A DNA stretch of 64,000 nt from Roridomyces roridus (lineage: Eukaryota; Basidiomycota; Agaricomycetes; Agaricales; Mycenaceae), in the NCBI GenBank assembly GCA_029378245.1, contig JARKIF010000024.1, forward strand, positions 310,001-374,000, given 5' to 3'. Below the pieces are notes generated by a model. It worked only from the letters and a program-made list of their open reading frames with translations, was not told the origin of the DNA and did no database searches. A program made the position numbers and the translations under genes. Below are positions 1 to 11,521 of the stretch, piece by piece (within the stretch, counting starts at the first letter, position 1; every line of letters begins with the position of its first letter).

Positions 1-1214
1 ATCCAGCCCTTCAAGGAATTTCTCCCACTCCTCCTTCTCTGAAGAGTACAGTGAATTAGAATACCTCGGCAAAGGAAGGTGAATGGAGACGATCTGGATG
101 TTGGGAAAGTCCTGTTGGATTTTCGATAGATGGGTGGCAAGCGCCTGAGTCCGCGTGCGACGGTCGACCAACTCCGATTCCCTTGAACGATCGAGATTGA
201 GTTCAATTGCACGGAGTTTGTCTCGGTTCCTGGCACGGATGGTACGAAGAAAGTCGAAATCGGTGTTGTACGGAAAGCAGATTGTCAATTCAATCTGACT
301 CATTCGGGGCAAATCGGGGATGATGCCATCCGCGCGGTGACTCTGGAAGGCAGAAGATTAATTTATCTCCTTGCTAGGGGGTGAAATCACGTAGCACGTA
401 CTGGAGTCAATGAGAAGACCTCAATAGTCTGAAGCGTAGCAGTCAACAGGTCGCTCAGTTGTTCATCCATGGGCCCATGAAGCTGGAATGCCTTGAGAGC
501 GGAAAGATCGAACGGAAAGAAGGGCTGCAGCCAGAGTCGAGACTGGACATAATCCACGACGGCGAAGAAATCAAGTTTGATTCCTCGAGAGGCATCAACC
601 TGAAGTGGATTTTGAACCTGAGGTGGATTTTCGAGCTCCGGAGCGGCATTGTGTCGGCTCGAATAGGCGAGATCTGTGATACTCCCAGAGCACCCATCCC
701 ATACCCGGACATAGTCCTCCAGCCTTGGAAATTGGCAATAAATGCGGAGGGAGAAAAGGCAAGGGTTTTGGAGCAAATGTTGTATGCCAAGGATACCCGC
801 GTCAACCTCGTCGGAATTGCTCTCCGTGTACAAGGCAATAACATAAAGGTTATTCAAACGAGGGAAGGGTATCGAGCCCAGCTGCTTCAGAACATGTGGT
901 TCGACATAGAGTACTTCTAGCCTCCACACGTTTGCGGCAAGATGGGGAGATTCTTGCAGTGTTCGCAACAAGAGAAGGAGGACTTCTCCCGTTATCTTGC
1001 CCATGCCCACTCGGATGTTGGAGTACAAAAGGGCTTGGGCGGCATGAGCCCAGGAGCGAGTAACCAGAGCACATGCGCGAAGATCCCGAAACCGATCCCA
1101 GGACTCGGAGAGTTCCAGGGAATCGCTGGAGTGAGGATCAGCATCCGAGTCGACAAAGGCCAGAATATGGTCCAAGAGCTCTGCAATATCGAGGGGAGTC
1201 TCGTAGGAAGTCAT
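1..1214 (-). CDS. F-box-like protein, 3' end outside window
   Basis: The gene starts at 1214 with MTSYETPLDIAELLDHIL, a short N-terminal F-box-like helix pattern of the kind seen in mushroom F-box families. Residues of the type RACALVTRSWAHAAQALLYS follow. Exon 1 is 1214-402 and a GTACGT...AG intron covers 401-343. Exon 2 (342-1) stays open to the window edge, so the C-terminus is missing. The body is leucine-rich without clear LRR periodicity. Members of such families are thought to be substrate receptors of SCF ubiquitin ligases, but no partner can be read here. It is a tandem paralogue of the broken gene at 1401-4089 on the same strand; the two share most of their motifs. Confidence 0.7.
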
Positions 1215-1400
1215 GGAGGACTATGAGAGCTCAGAGTCAAACATATGTCGTTTCTGTGAGTCTGGCACTCGCCTGAGAGAAGGTCCGTAGATTTTAGGTG
1301 GTGGTCAAGCGTGACGTGGCGGCTGATGGAAATCAACCAGTTGGTTCACATGGTACGGATCAGAGAAGCCGCAAACAGGGTAGGTACTTCACAGTGCGCA

Positions 1401-4089
1401 TTACCCAGAAAAAGACAAATTTACAGCTCTGACCATCAAATACACGCCGCTCTGCCGCCCAATCAAGTCTCCTAGCAGAGGACCACTGCCTCCCGCGTCA
1501 CATCCAAATGTGCGCTCAAATGATCTTCTTATCCCACTGAACTTGTTTTTCGGCAAAAACTTCAAAGCACGGATAAGCATCCAAACTGCCGAATAAGAAC
1601 AGGGCAAGGACACACCCCAACGTAGCGTGAAAGTCGAATGAACGCCTTCAAGACATCTCTCCCACTCCTCCCGCACTGAATTAGGTTGGTCGTGGCGCGG
1701 CACAATATGAATCAAGACCATCTGGAGACTGGGAAAGTCATGTTGGAGAGCCGATAGATGAGTTGCAAGTGCCTGAGCTTGTGTATGACCGGCAAGTGCT
1801 CCTGAATCAGCGACGTTGAACCCAATTGCCCGGAGTTTCTCTCGGTTCTCCGAACGGATGGTACGAAGAAATTGGAAATGGGCGGTGAAAGGAAAGCAGA
1901 GTGATAGGTTGATCTGGTTCATTTCCGGAAAATTAGGAACACTGGCATCTCCGTGCCAGCTCATCTGCGTGGTGTAGTCAATATTTTGCAGATGGATCAA
2001 ACCAAGTACGTACCACGTATCTCGTTGAAATATCTCGACAGTTCCGAGGGCTGCGCCCAGTAGGTCGCTTACACCCGCATCGAATGGCCCTTCAAGCTGG
2101 AATGCCTTGAGAGCGGAGAAATCAAACGGGAGAAGGGGATGTTCCAGCCACACTCGAATATGCTGCGCGTTTTCATTCGACTTGAGAGCGAAGGAATTGA
2201 GCTTAATTCCTCCCGCGCCCCGTCCGCCGACCAGAGACGGAGCAGGCCCAGTGCAAATAGATGACAGGTATCTGATACTCTCAGAGCACCCATCCCATAT
2301 CCGCAGAGTGTCCTCCACTTTTGGAAAACAACAGAACATGGTGACAGATAGAAGGGAAGGGTTGCGGAGCAAATTTCGTATGCCAATGACACCCGCTTCA
2401 ACGTCGTCAGGGCAGTGCCGCTTGTACAAGGCAAAAACGTGGAGGGAGGTCAATTGAGGGAGTGGGATATCGCCCAGCCGCTGCACCAGTTCTGGCTCAG
2501 CATGCATGATGTGAAGTTCCCGTAAGCACGCGGCAAGGTGTGGAGATTGTTCCAGTGTCCTCAACAGGAGAGGTAGTATCGCTTGGCTGGTGCCCCTACA
2601 CAGGTTACCCACCCGGATGGTGGAGTACAACAAGGTTTGTGAGAGGTGCGCCCATGAGCGACTGACGAGTGTGCATGCGTAAAGATCTCCGCAACTCGGG
2701 CGGGAAGTCTCCGGGGAGTCGGCAGCGACAACATCAGGGAAAGCCTCCCGCGAAAATTGTTGAAACTTTCCGATAAAGTTTCAACAATTACCGCGACTGG
2801 CAGCGACTTGCGAAAAGTTTCAAAGTTTACAGAAATTATCTTCCCTCTGAAGAAAAATGTGCAAGTAGTTGCACAAAATTTCTCGTGGGTTACAATAGAG
2901 TGGCGGCAGTTTCTTTCATTTCAGTGCACTCAAAAAACTGAGACAGGCCACAAAGGTAAAGGTAAGGATGTGCAATTCAAGACTACATAAGGATACATGG
3001 GGTACAGACAACGTGGAGAATGTGGCCAGGCTGGCTGCATCGTATCAGAGCGGAGCAGGTAGCGTAGGGAATTGTGGGAAGGAGGGAGGTGCATGGGCGG
3101 GGGACTCGGGGAGGTGGGTGCGAAGTGCGCGCGAGATGTCACAGGCAGCCAGGCTAGAACATCTGATGATAGAATTAGCCGAATGGACCATGAGGGTGAG
3201 TGATGCGACGCACGGTAATGAACTAGGCGGTTGCCAAGCGGAGCGGCGGCAGGACCGAGGGACTGGGACTTGCAGAGGTGGCTTCAAGGCTTGAAAGGAA
3301 GGGGGGATGGTCGACGAGTTGAGCCTGCAGAGAAGTCAGCTACGCTCTACTGGGTAGAGGCCGAAAGCAAACACACAAGGAACTAGGTCAGCTACATGAG
3401 CATGCGAGGGTGTTTCAGAAAGTCGGTACTAGATAACGGCGGAGTGAGAGAGAAGGGGGAGGGCCAAAGGGAGCGGAGGGGAGGAGGGGAGGGGAGAGGA
3501 TGGTGGGAGGAGGAAGAAAGAGGTGTGCGATCTCGGGCGATCCGTGTCAGTATTTATATCACCTTCAGATCATGCCCACGTGTGCAATTCGGACATCGGA
3601 CGCCGCTCATCGGAGTCCGTCGGAACGGCAACGGATGCAATGCCAAGGGCTCGGCAAGGGACTTAGACACTTTTCGATGGCCTTCCCTGACGCCCGCCGA
3701 TCCAGCTTTGCACAATTATCGAAACTTTCTGATAATCTTTCACATTCCAGCCCCTGGAGATGTCCGGCACAATTTTGCCATCTGTATCACCCGCAATGCC
3801 GCAAGTATGCCGTCGAGCATATATTCACTGCTGGGTAGCCGGCAGTCCCGGCAGAACCTGGACTTGAGAAACAGGCTCCAGGTTACTGTACTTGCACAAA
3901 ATGTGCACATTATTTCAACATCTTGCCAAAAATGTGCAAGACTTTCCAAAGACTTTCGACAATTATCGGCCCGTCAAGATAATTTTGATAAAAGTTTCAA
4001 CAAATTCTCAGGGAGGTTTTCCCTGATGCAAAGGTCAGGATGTGGTGCAAGAGTTCTGCGGTATCCAGCGGAGTCTCGACGGACATCAT
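1401..4089 (-). pseudogene. F-box-like gene split by a 1.3-kb transposon
   Basis: The first codons lie at 4089-4032 (MMSVETPLDTAELLHHILTF) and the rest at 2731-1401. Between them is a transposon (2732-4028) flanked by CAA. Removing the element and one CAA gives 1389 bases, a whole number of codons, and rejoins the sequence in the same frame as the neighbouring paralogue at 1-1214. Conserved stretches include SRSWAHLSQTLLYS near the N-terminus and an FPFTAHFQFLRTIRSENREK-type segment towards the middle. An intron-like stretch near 2015-1970, matching the intron of the paralogue, is open in this copy. As it stands the gene cannot make the full protein unless the insert is spliced or excised. 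Confidence 0.75.
2732..4028. mobile_element. Non-autonomous DNA transposon, 1297 bp, TSD CAA
   Basis: Terminal inverted repeats begin CATCAGGGAAA at both ends and run about 38 bp, to GTTGAAACTTT, with a few mismatches. The flanks are CAA (2729-2731) and CAA (4029-4031), a 3-bp target duplication. The insertion point is confirmed by the uninterrupted paralogue next door. Just inside the left end is a perfect hairpin at 2757-2787 with arms TTGTTGAAACTTT. Short motifs containing TTGCACA recur near both ends. No open frame resembles a transposase. A 3-bp duplication suits CMC/EnSpm or Harbinger-like elements, but the ends are not canonical CACTA, so the superfamily is left open. Confidence 0.8.
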
Positions 4090-4816
4090 GAGTGCTGTGA
4101 CAGTCGGGAGCCAAGAAGAACGTGCACGTGGTTTCTGGATACTCGTCTAGGCCTTGACCGTGGATCGTAGCTGGCGATTCGCAGTGGTGGTGCTGGTCAA
4201 GCGTGACGTGTGACGTGGCGGCTCGAAGCCGATGCCGCACGGCACGGATCACCGATGTCCTTGGCCATCACAATGTCAATCCAAGGTTGAATGATGGCTC
4301 CGCTGAGCCCCTAATCTCACCCGCAGCAAGAAGACAGCCTCGAGATACGTATGCATTTGACACAGAGGACAGTTCGACTTCAAAGGCGGCGGAATCGCAA
4401 GTTATCTCTTGTCAAAAAATCAGAAATAGCCGCTCTGACGACGGTATTGAACAATCTGTCAAGGGAGGACAGCGCGTTCCTGAGTCCTGACCACTCCCAA
4501 TTATAATATCCATCGATCCAATGATTTACCTTTTTTCGTGGTCTAGGTTTTATCGTGGGGCATGGGTCTTCTCATGGGATCTGCGCGTAGGGCTTAGAGT
4601 ACGGAGGGAGGTCCTGGGGCGAAGGTGTATTCGACTTGCTTTGTACACTGAGATAATCCCAGGAAACCGGCGTTCGATAAGCGGACCGTGCCGTGTAATA
4701 TATCCTATCCTATCCTATCCGTCAACCGTCAGGTTCAAGTCGTCCTGGATAGATTCAATCGTTAGCGAGGGCTATAAAAACACAACGCGGGAATAACTCG
4801 CCTTCAAGCGACCACC
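4090..4816. other. Intergenic, no gene seen
   Basis: No convincing coding sequence. A tandem TATCC repeat (four units) lies at 4701-4720. The last 100 bases should hold the promoter and 5' leader of the secreted-protein gene at 4817. Confidence 0.5.
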
Positions 4817-5596
4817 ATGCGCCGTACCTTCTCTACTACTATCTTGTCTCTCGGCCTCTTTTTCTCAACAGCGGCCTCTCTTCAAGTTCCAGTCGGGTGC
4901 ACTCCAAACTCGGACGCAACCATCCTCTCGCAGTCGGTATTCTCTGTCACCGACGTGACAGTCCCTCCCAAAGCCGGCGAAGACCCCACGACGAATTTGA
5001 CTCTCACTTACTTTACTTGTCCTGGCTTGGGATCGGGGTCCAGCGTCGCGGGGACTCCCATCTTTTTGGGCAACGTTATGAGAGAGAGCGTTGCTAATCC
5101 TGGTGAGTAGCATTTGTCCCGTATGCAGAGAAGAGGAACCTGAGATGCGTAGATGCATTCACTTGGAACTGTGATCAAGCACCCGTGCCGGTGCCGACGC
5201 TTGCCGACTGCGGTAACATTGATACCGATGTCATTGACAGTGCGTGCCAGTGTTCCTGCTTCTCCACTTTCTCTGAAAATTGTCAACCAGGCTTGATTCG
5301 CCCAATGGACATCGTCGTGCCGTCCTCCTCAGGGGTTATCGTCTCCCTCGCCTCCAACACCTGCGCGATGGTATTCCTCAACACCGACCTCGTTGATACG
5401 TATGACATGGAGTTGGAAGATATCGTGCGCAGTACTTACTCGGTCCTCTCAAAAATGAACTCACAGTTTACAGTGCGACATGGATTCCAACATCATGGAA
5501 ATATGCCCTCGTCCCTTTGCCGACGGCTTTATGGGATCGGTCATTTCGGAACGGTCGCCGCAGGAGCCGGGTAATTTGAACTGGGAGGTGCAGTGA
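4817..5596 (+). CDS. Small secreted protein, uncharacterised
   Basis: Predicted exons are 4817-5102, 5153-5239, 5291-5424 and 5474-5596, giving 209 aa with consistent phases. The N-terminus MRRTFSTTILSLGLFFSTAA is a classic signal peptide, followed by SLQVPVGC. The mature part has scattered cysteines, NLT-type glycosylation sequons, and the conserved blocks FTWNCDQAP, SSGVIVSLASNTCAMVFLNT and a C-terminal NWEVQ. I do not recognise a named domain. A broken paralogue with the same intron positions lies at 51840-52576 on the minus strand. The comparison between the two copies fixed the splice sites used here. Likely extracellular; function unknown. Confidence 0.72.
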
Positions 5597-6106
5597 GTGG
5601 TTTTTGAAATTCACCTCTTCCGCGTGACTGACTCCGACTGGTGCGGCAGCATCGTATCGTCCAGTTTCCTGACATAAATGTCTGTCGGATCAATCATCAA
5701 CTTAAACAAGGCCGACAAGAGTTTTGTTTTTTTGTTGCTTTTGTTTACAAACGGAATGGGACCTTGTGGAGCTTCTTGAAAACAAGGCAATGGGTGTATG
5801 AGTCCAGGCTCCATAGCCGGGAAATTGGCCCGCGGCTGTGAACACAGCATGCGGCCGCGAAGCCGAGAAACCCGAACCGTCTGACAAAAGCGCCAAGCCG
5901 ACACAAAGCGCTCTTGTTACACTGGTTTATTTAAATTCAAATTGGCGGCACACCGCCACCCGTCGGGGCGGGGCGGGGCGGATTTGACCACGTAATCATC
6001 TTCGCTTCCATTCCCCGAATACAATTAGCCCGTACGTGAAGGCTGTGGACAAAAAGCAGTTGGGTATAAGAAGCCCGCCTCGAGGCTGGCTTGTCCCCAG
6101 ATTACA
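5597..6106. other. Intergenic, no gene seen
   Basis: Contains the end of the secreted-protein gene region and the presumed promoter of the F-box gene at 6107. A GC-box-like run (GGGGCGGGGCGGGGCGG) sits at about 5965-5981. No supported coding sequence. Confidence 0.4.
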
Positions 6107-7241
6107 ATGCACCCCGACATCCCCAACGAGCTTTTACTGCACATCTTCGAGAATCTCGAGGACGGCCCGAGTCTACTAGCTGTCATCCTTACCTGCCACC
6201 GATTCCACCAGCTTGGTGTAGAGACACTTCTACGAACGGTGGTGTGGAACACGGAGGATAAAGCGGAGAATGCTGTAGCGTTTTTGGAGGACAACCCGCA
6301 TTTGATGCGGTTCCCGAGGTCGTTGGCAATTCATCCGGAAGGAGGTGTTGGTGAGTCTGCCACGTCATGCCTGCGCTTGTCAAATACTTACCTCCATAGC
6401 TCCATGGAATTCAATTTGGCGTCGACCAATAACGTTCATCAACTTGAATCACCTATCGCTCCGGCACTTGACGCTCTCGACGGGGTTTTATGACTTCCTG
6501 GTCAACGCACCGCGGGATTTGACACACCTCGCCATCGACAGCTGTGTCGTCGAAGAACCGCCGCTGTGGTTCTCCTCCTCTGCACACCCACCGATTCCAA
6601 TCACCCATCTTTCCCTCGGTGTCGACTATGCTTCGCTCGAGCAAGTCCACAGCCTATTTGATCTGGGCCTCCCACATCCGACGCTCGCGTTCATCGAGGA
6701 ACTTCGCCTCCTGCAGTCGCTAACGACGGATCTCTGGGTGGCGGTTTCCCAGCCCCCGACGGCGCTCGCCCGGTTAACGTCTTTCACCTCCACCGGGGTG
6801 ATGGTCAAAGTCCCGTTCGACGTGTGGAGGTATCTTAACCAGTTGCTGGGGCGGGCGGAGAATCTCGTTGAACTTGAGATGTCTTCTTGCTCTGCTGCTA
6901 ATACGGATGGAATGCGCGTTGTTCCACCGTTTGTGACGGCGAGAAAGATGGAGAGGTTCGTAGGCCCAGCGCACCTCGCTACATCCATCGTGCGAGCTGC
7001 GCCTGCTCTCGTTTCACTGGTCATCAAACAGCCTGCGGTGGAGATTCAGACGCGGGTTGAGGCCGTGAATTTCAATTGTGGGCGGAAGGCTGGGTTGCGG
7101 CGGCTGGTGGTGGGATGGGGCAAGCAGGTCTTGCGTGTGATTTTCGAGTCTTGGCATTCTGAGTCGCAAACGGTCCAGGTCGAGGGTGTGCAGGAGGGAG
7201 AACGGAGATCATTGTGTGGTGTGCCTGATGCCGGGATATGA
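6107..7241 (+). CDS. F-box-like protein
   Basis: Exons 6107-6350 and 6400-7241 (intron GTGAGT...TAG) give 361 aa. The start MHPDIPNELLLHIFENLEDG is a textbook F-box helix 1 (P.E.LL.IF). Later blocks include HLSLRHLTLSTGFYDFLVNA and FVGPAHLATSIVRAAPALVS. Proteins of this kind usually bind Skp1 through the N-terminus and a substrate through the leucine-rich remainder. It is a tandem paralogue of the gene at 7492; the shared block is APWxxxIW followed by LSxGFYxxL. It stops earlier and lacks the C-terminal DFLFNLG...exon of its neighbour, so it may be shortened at its 3' end. Confidence 0.8.
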
Positions 7242-7491
7242 CGATACAGACGCTGAGTACCATAGATACCCTCGATGTAACGGATACGATTTTCCAAGTT
7301 TTGCTTCAACTTTCTCTGCTTGATTCGGGGCGGCGGCTGATTCTTCAAGCTTGAAACGAGTAAGGTCAAATTCGACCACGAGAGTTTGAGACAAGGGCAT
7401 GTGGCATGTGACCGGGCATGTGACGCATGACGTGGCATCGCCACAAGCGCTTCTTTTCCGCTACCCTCACCGTCCACGACGGCGTCGAGCC

Positions 7492-9205
7492 ATGTCTTCC
7501 CCCTTTCCAAACGAGATTTTTCTGCACATATTCACCAATATCGACGACAGACCGACACTTCGGTCCATCTGCCGCTCATGCCGGCGGTTCCGCGCTCTCG
7601 GGATGGAGCACCGACTACACACCCTCGTCTGGGACTCCAAGGCCGAGGCGAGCTGGGATTTGGGGCTGTTGACAAATAATGACGATCTGCTGCGTTATCC
7701 GGTCTCTGTCTTCGTTCATCCGGAGAAGGACAGCAGCTCAGGTGCGTGTACCCTATCTGCGCAATAGGGACTTGCTGACCTTCTCCAAGTGGAGTACGCT
7801 CCGTGGGCTGTACGAATCTGGGAGCCCATGGCTACCTTTCAAAATATGCGACACCTGTCGGTGTCCAACGTGGAGCTGTCGGCAGGCTTTTATCACGTCC
7901 TGACGCACGCACGCGCTCTCACGCACCTGAGCATGGACGACTGCTCCGTGGAGAGTCCCCCAGATCCACTGACCCTGCCCTCCGACCCTCCCATATCCGT
8001 CACTCATCTCCGCCTCGGACCCAAAGTGATCCATCAGCACCCCATTCCCCTCCCGCATTTCGCACCCTTCAATTCTCGTGCATTCAAATTCATCGAGGAG
8101 CTCCCCCTTATCCAGCACCTCGAAACCGAATTCTGGGTCGCCCTATCCCAGCCCTGCCTCCCCCGACTCACGTCCTTCAAAAGCACCACAGAGGTCTGGG
8201 AAGGCCAAGACCGAACGCACAACTACGTTATCCACCTCCTATCGCACAACCAAATCCTCGTCGACCTCGCCGTTGGGCCGTTCAAACCGATCTACCCACC
8301 ACCAGCGTTGTCTTCGCATCCGCATATGCAGGGAATCCCAGTTTCCCTGCCCCCGCTCCCGGTGGCTCCGGCTTTGCAGACGTTCGTGGGCCCGACGTTC
8401 CTCGTCGTGCCGCTGTTGAACGTTGCACCCTCACTCGTCTCGTTGGAGGTTACGACCTCCATCGTGGATACGCAGCAGGCGCTCGATATTCTTGCACATC
8501 CCGGTGTTATCGGGTTGCACAAGATTTCGATGCATTTGTTGTGTTGGGATGAGGAGGTCGTGCGGGGGGTTACGCAGTGTTTGCCCGAGTGTCGGGAGGT
8601 TAGGGTGTTGTTTGCGTTAGAGCAGCCGTCGGAGGTGCGTTCCCTTCCTTCCTTCCTTCTCCAGTTATACGGTGGGACTGACGCGACAAACAGGACTTTT
8701 TATTCAACCTCGGCATCGACGCACTTCCTCGCATGCCTTTCCTCCACACTCTCCACCTCCATAGCTTCCCCGCCCCGCGCGAGCCGTACGAACGATATCG
8801 GTCAGTTTCAATTCAAAATGGGGATGGGCCGCCGAAGAAACCTGCTGCGGTGGACCCGGAGGAGGAGGATTGTGGAGAGTGGCTTGCGGCGTGGACGAGG
8901 TATAATGCGGAGTTGGGGTGCGTGGTTTTTGAGGAGGGGAGGATTTGGATGAGGAGAGGGGTTGGTGCTGGGGTTGCGGACTCGGAGAAGGCGAAGAAGA
9001 AGGGGAAAGGGAAGGGCAAGTCGAATTGGAGGTGGGAGGTTGAAAGGTGAGTGCGCAGAGTTCATTTCGATCTCATGCCGATTGATTCTTTTTTCTTTGC
9101 AGTGCGACGACGGAACCTGAGAGCCGTGGAGAGTGGCCTACGAGGCCCCGGGCTGATACGAGTTCTAGTGCGAATTTGTGGAACTTTATGACGGGGTTGA
9201 ATTAA
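7492..9205 (+). CDS. F-box-like protein, tandem paralogue
   Basis: Exons 7492-7741, 7790-8634, 8694-9046 and 9103-9205 add to 517 codons (516 aa) with all phases consistent. The N-terminus MSSPFPNEIFLHIFTNIDD is an F-box. The middle contains GFYHVLTHARALTHLSMDDC and FVGPTFLVVPLLNVAPSLVS, mirroring the gene 250 bp upstream. The C-terminus adds a lysine/glycine-rich KAKKKGKGKGK stretch and ends WNFMTGLN. The upstream exon-1 border follows the same position as in the paralogue. Presumed SCF substrate adaptor; the target is unknown. Confidence 0.8.
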
Positions 9206-9289
9206 CTACATGTGCGGATGGAGCCCACTATCTATAGGAATTCATAGAGTTGAGTTGTGTTGCAATTGACGCCCGTCTCTTCGGTCTCT

Positions 9290-9960
9290 CTAGTACACGT
9301 CCGTGTGGGGTATCTATCCAATCCACCAGTGTTTTAGAGAATTCCGGGTCAAGTTCGACAAAAAGGAAAGTAGTTCGTCCTTGAGTATCGAATCGAACGG
9401 GAAAGCTCTCCAGTTGAATCGTGTCTGGCGTGGGACTGTCGCTAAAAGGAGAGAAAAAAGGGCAGTTTGCTTGCTAGATTATTGCGTTTCCCCGAATCGA
9501 ACGGGATGGCCTGGGCCCGGGGTTCGTTGCAGTGGCAGAAATTCGGTCTCCCTTTTGGTTCATTCGCAGCTGCATCTGCCTAACGGCTTCGAGTCTCTTT
9601 TCTACAGTGATATCGCTTCGGCGTGTGTTTCACCGAGTGCGTTTGGAGAAAACCCCTGGGCCAAGGATAAAAAAAGAGCAACCCTTCGAAGGCATGTGTT
9701 GGCCCGAATCGAACGGGATCGATATCGCCCTCGAGCTGAATTGTGTCTGGTGAGGGACTGTGGCTAGTGTAGGTACCAGGGGTGTTCCCAGGGCTCGTAT
9801 GTCTAAGACGTGGATAAGGTTTTCAATTGAAACTTGCAAAGGAGGGAGAGGAGAGAGAGCAAAAAGGCGATCTCTCGTGATGCATTACTGTGTTGGCCCG
9901 AATCGAACAGGATGGCCTGAGGTCTGTTTCAGTGGCAGTATGCCCATGGCCAATGAATGT
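9290..9960 (-). repeat. tRNA-like SINE-type repeats, four copies
   Basis: Four cores of the form CCCGAATCGAACGGGAT occur near 9386, 9491, 9703 and 9896. Read on the minus strand the core is CCCGTTCGATTCGGG, a T-arm stem-loop containing a match to the pol III B box (GTTCGATTC). Each is followed on the minus strand by a poly-T run and a CTTGG(C)CC(C)GG...TTTTCTCAAAACGCAC body shared with the other copies. A whole cloverleaf is not seen. The best reading is a tRNA-derived SINE family. Copies here are partly overlapping or truncated. Confidence 0.6.
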
Positions 9961-10063
9961 TAGCGTGATATCGTATCGGTGTCCTCATTGGACAAAAATA
10001 AATGAGTTTTGTCCCCGTGATTTTCTGTTTTTGACAAGCACTGATTCTTGTTTTTGCCAGTGA

Positions 10064-10516
10064 CACAGGGGGCAAACCCCGTGGCATTTTACCACGGGGC
10101 ATCCGCACGGCATATGTCGCGGCGTCCGACACGGCGTCTGACATTTGCTGTGCCGGCCCGAACTTCCCGCGACAGTTCCCATCCCTGCCAAGGTGGACTT
10201 AGCGCATGTCATCAACCGGTGAATCAGTGGGTCACCTGCATACCAATGTGCGAATGAGTCCATGGCCACCGCACCGAGGAGCCCCCAAATCCGCAGGAAG
10301 TTGTATGCCATTCCATTGCATCTGCACTGGACATCCTGCTACTAGAGTTGTACAATGAAATTGCGGTGAATAAAACTGGGATGAAGGCAAAATTGGGGGT
10401 GTGGGAACGCGATGTCAGACACTGTGTCGGACGCCGCGACATATGCCGTGTCGGACGCCGCGACATATGCCGTGCGGATGCCCCGTGGTAAAATGCCACG
10501 GGGTTTGCCCCCTGTG
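10064..10516. mobile_element. MITE, 453 bp, TSD TGA
   Basis: The inverted repeats start CACAGGGGGCAAACCCCGTG and match for about 74 bp. The flanking TGA at 10061-10063 and 10517-10519 is a 3-bp target duplication. Each arm holds a small hairpin CCCCGTGGCATTTTACCACGGGG. The right arm has an extra tandem copy of a 24-bp unit (TGTCGGACGCCGCGACATAT followed by GCCG). No coding sequence. It sits inside a repeat whose motif CTTGTTTTTGCCAGTGA (10047-10063) recurs at 11103-11119. Confidence 0.8.
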
Positions 10517-11521
10517 TGATCACGATGAATTCACAATGATCACTGTCGAAAAGGACCCCTAGGGACCTCGGAACTGGCCTTGACCAAAACATATGATTAC
10601 AGGTCATAAATCAAGAATTTCAAGTCAAAAGAAAGAAACCACAAGCGACAAAAGCAAAATCACGACGATCAAAACAAGAACACAAGCGATCAAACTCAAA
10701 TCAGGAGTGATCTACAGTGTCGAAGCCGCATCACATTGCCGAAATGCCCTGCTGATGTCCGTCCAACCCGACTCCTGGCTCCAGACTCCAACCCATTGGC
10801 TCCTGGGCTTTCCCTGCACGTTGTTGATGATGAACTCCGGCTCCCGGAAAGACTTGTGAAAGACTCCGTTTTCCAAGCGGTAAAACACCGGCTGTATTAC
10901 TCAAGTATTACTTCTGAGAGAGTCTTCGCAACTCAAAGCTGGGCATTGATGGAACCAGCGGCTCACATTTTGGCCGAAGGCGGTGATCGGACCGATCAGC
11001 TGGCCATCAATGATTGGTGCCACTCCTGAGATGTTCCGATTTCATTTTGATTTCCCCTGATTTCAATCTGATCCCGAGAATCTTGTTTTCGCCAGCGAGC
11101 ATCTTGTTTTTGCCAGTGAAAACCGTGATCACTGGCGAAAACGAGATTGCTTGCCATCAGAGCAAAATCCGAGCGGCCCGAACAAGAATTGTCTTTTTGT
11201 CCAGGAAGGACACCTATATATCGGGCGCTCGTCATACTTGGTTGCAATTTGGTCTGTTGATTCATTCGAAGGTGCATCTGCCTGATGGCTCCAAGTCTCT
11301 TTTGTACTTGGGCTTGTGTTCGCGGTAATTTGTGAAATCCACGCAGAGTGCGTTTTGAGAAAAGCCCGGGCCAAGGGTAAGAAAAAAAGGACCATTACCC
11401 TTGGAAATACGTGTTGGCCCGGATCGAACGGGATCTAGAGTCACCCGGGGTACCTGACGGTGGTGGGGTTGTATTCAAGTATGTATGTGGTGGCAGGAAG
11501 TGCAGTCCCGTGAGAAATATT
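10517..11521. other. Repeat-rich intergenic region
   Basis: No supported gene. The motif CTTGTTTTTGCCAGTGA at 11103-11119 begins an imperfect palindrome with a nearby GATCACTGGCGAAAA. One tRNA-like repeat unit occupies about 11200-11450: its T-arm core (CCCGGATCGAACGGGAT) is near 11416 and its body motif CATTCGAAGGTGCATCTGCC lies at 11264-11283, the same order as in the copies at 9540 and 19520. Confidence 0.5.

Noticed and set aside
9985..10607. Long minus-strand open frames across the 10064-10516 MITE
   Set aside because: They read through inverted repeats, and the same peptide appears twice from both arms; no family signature.
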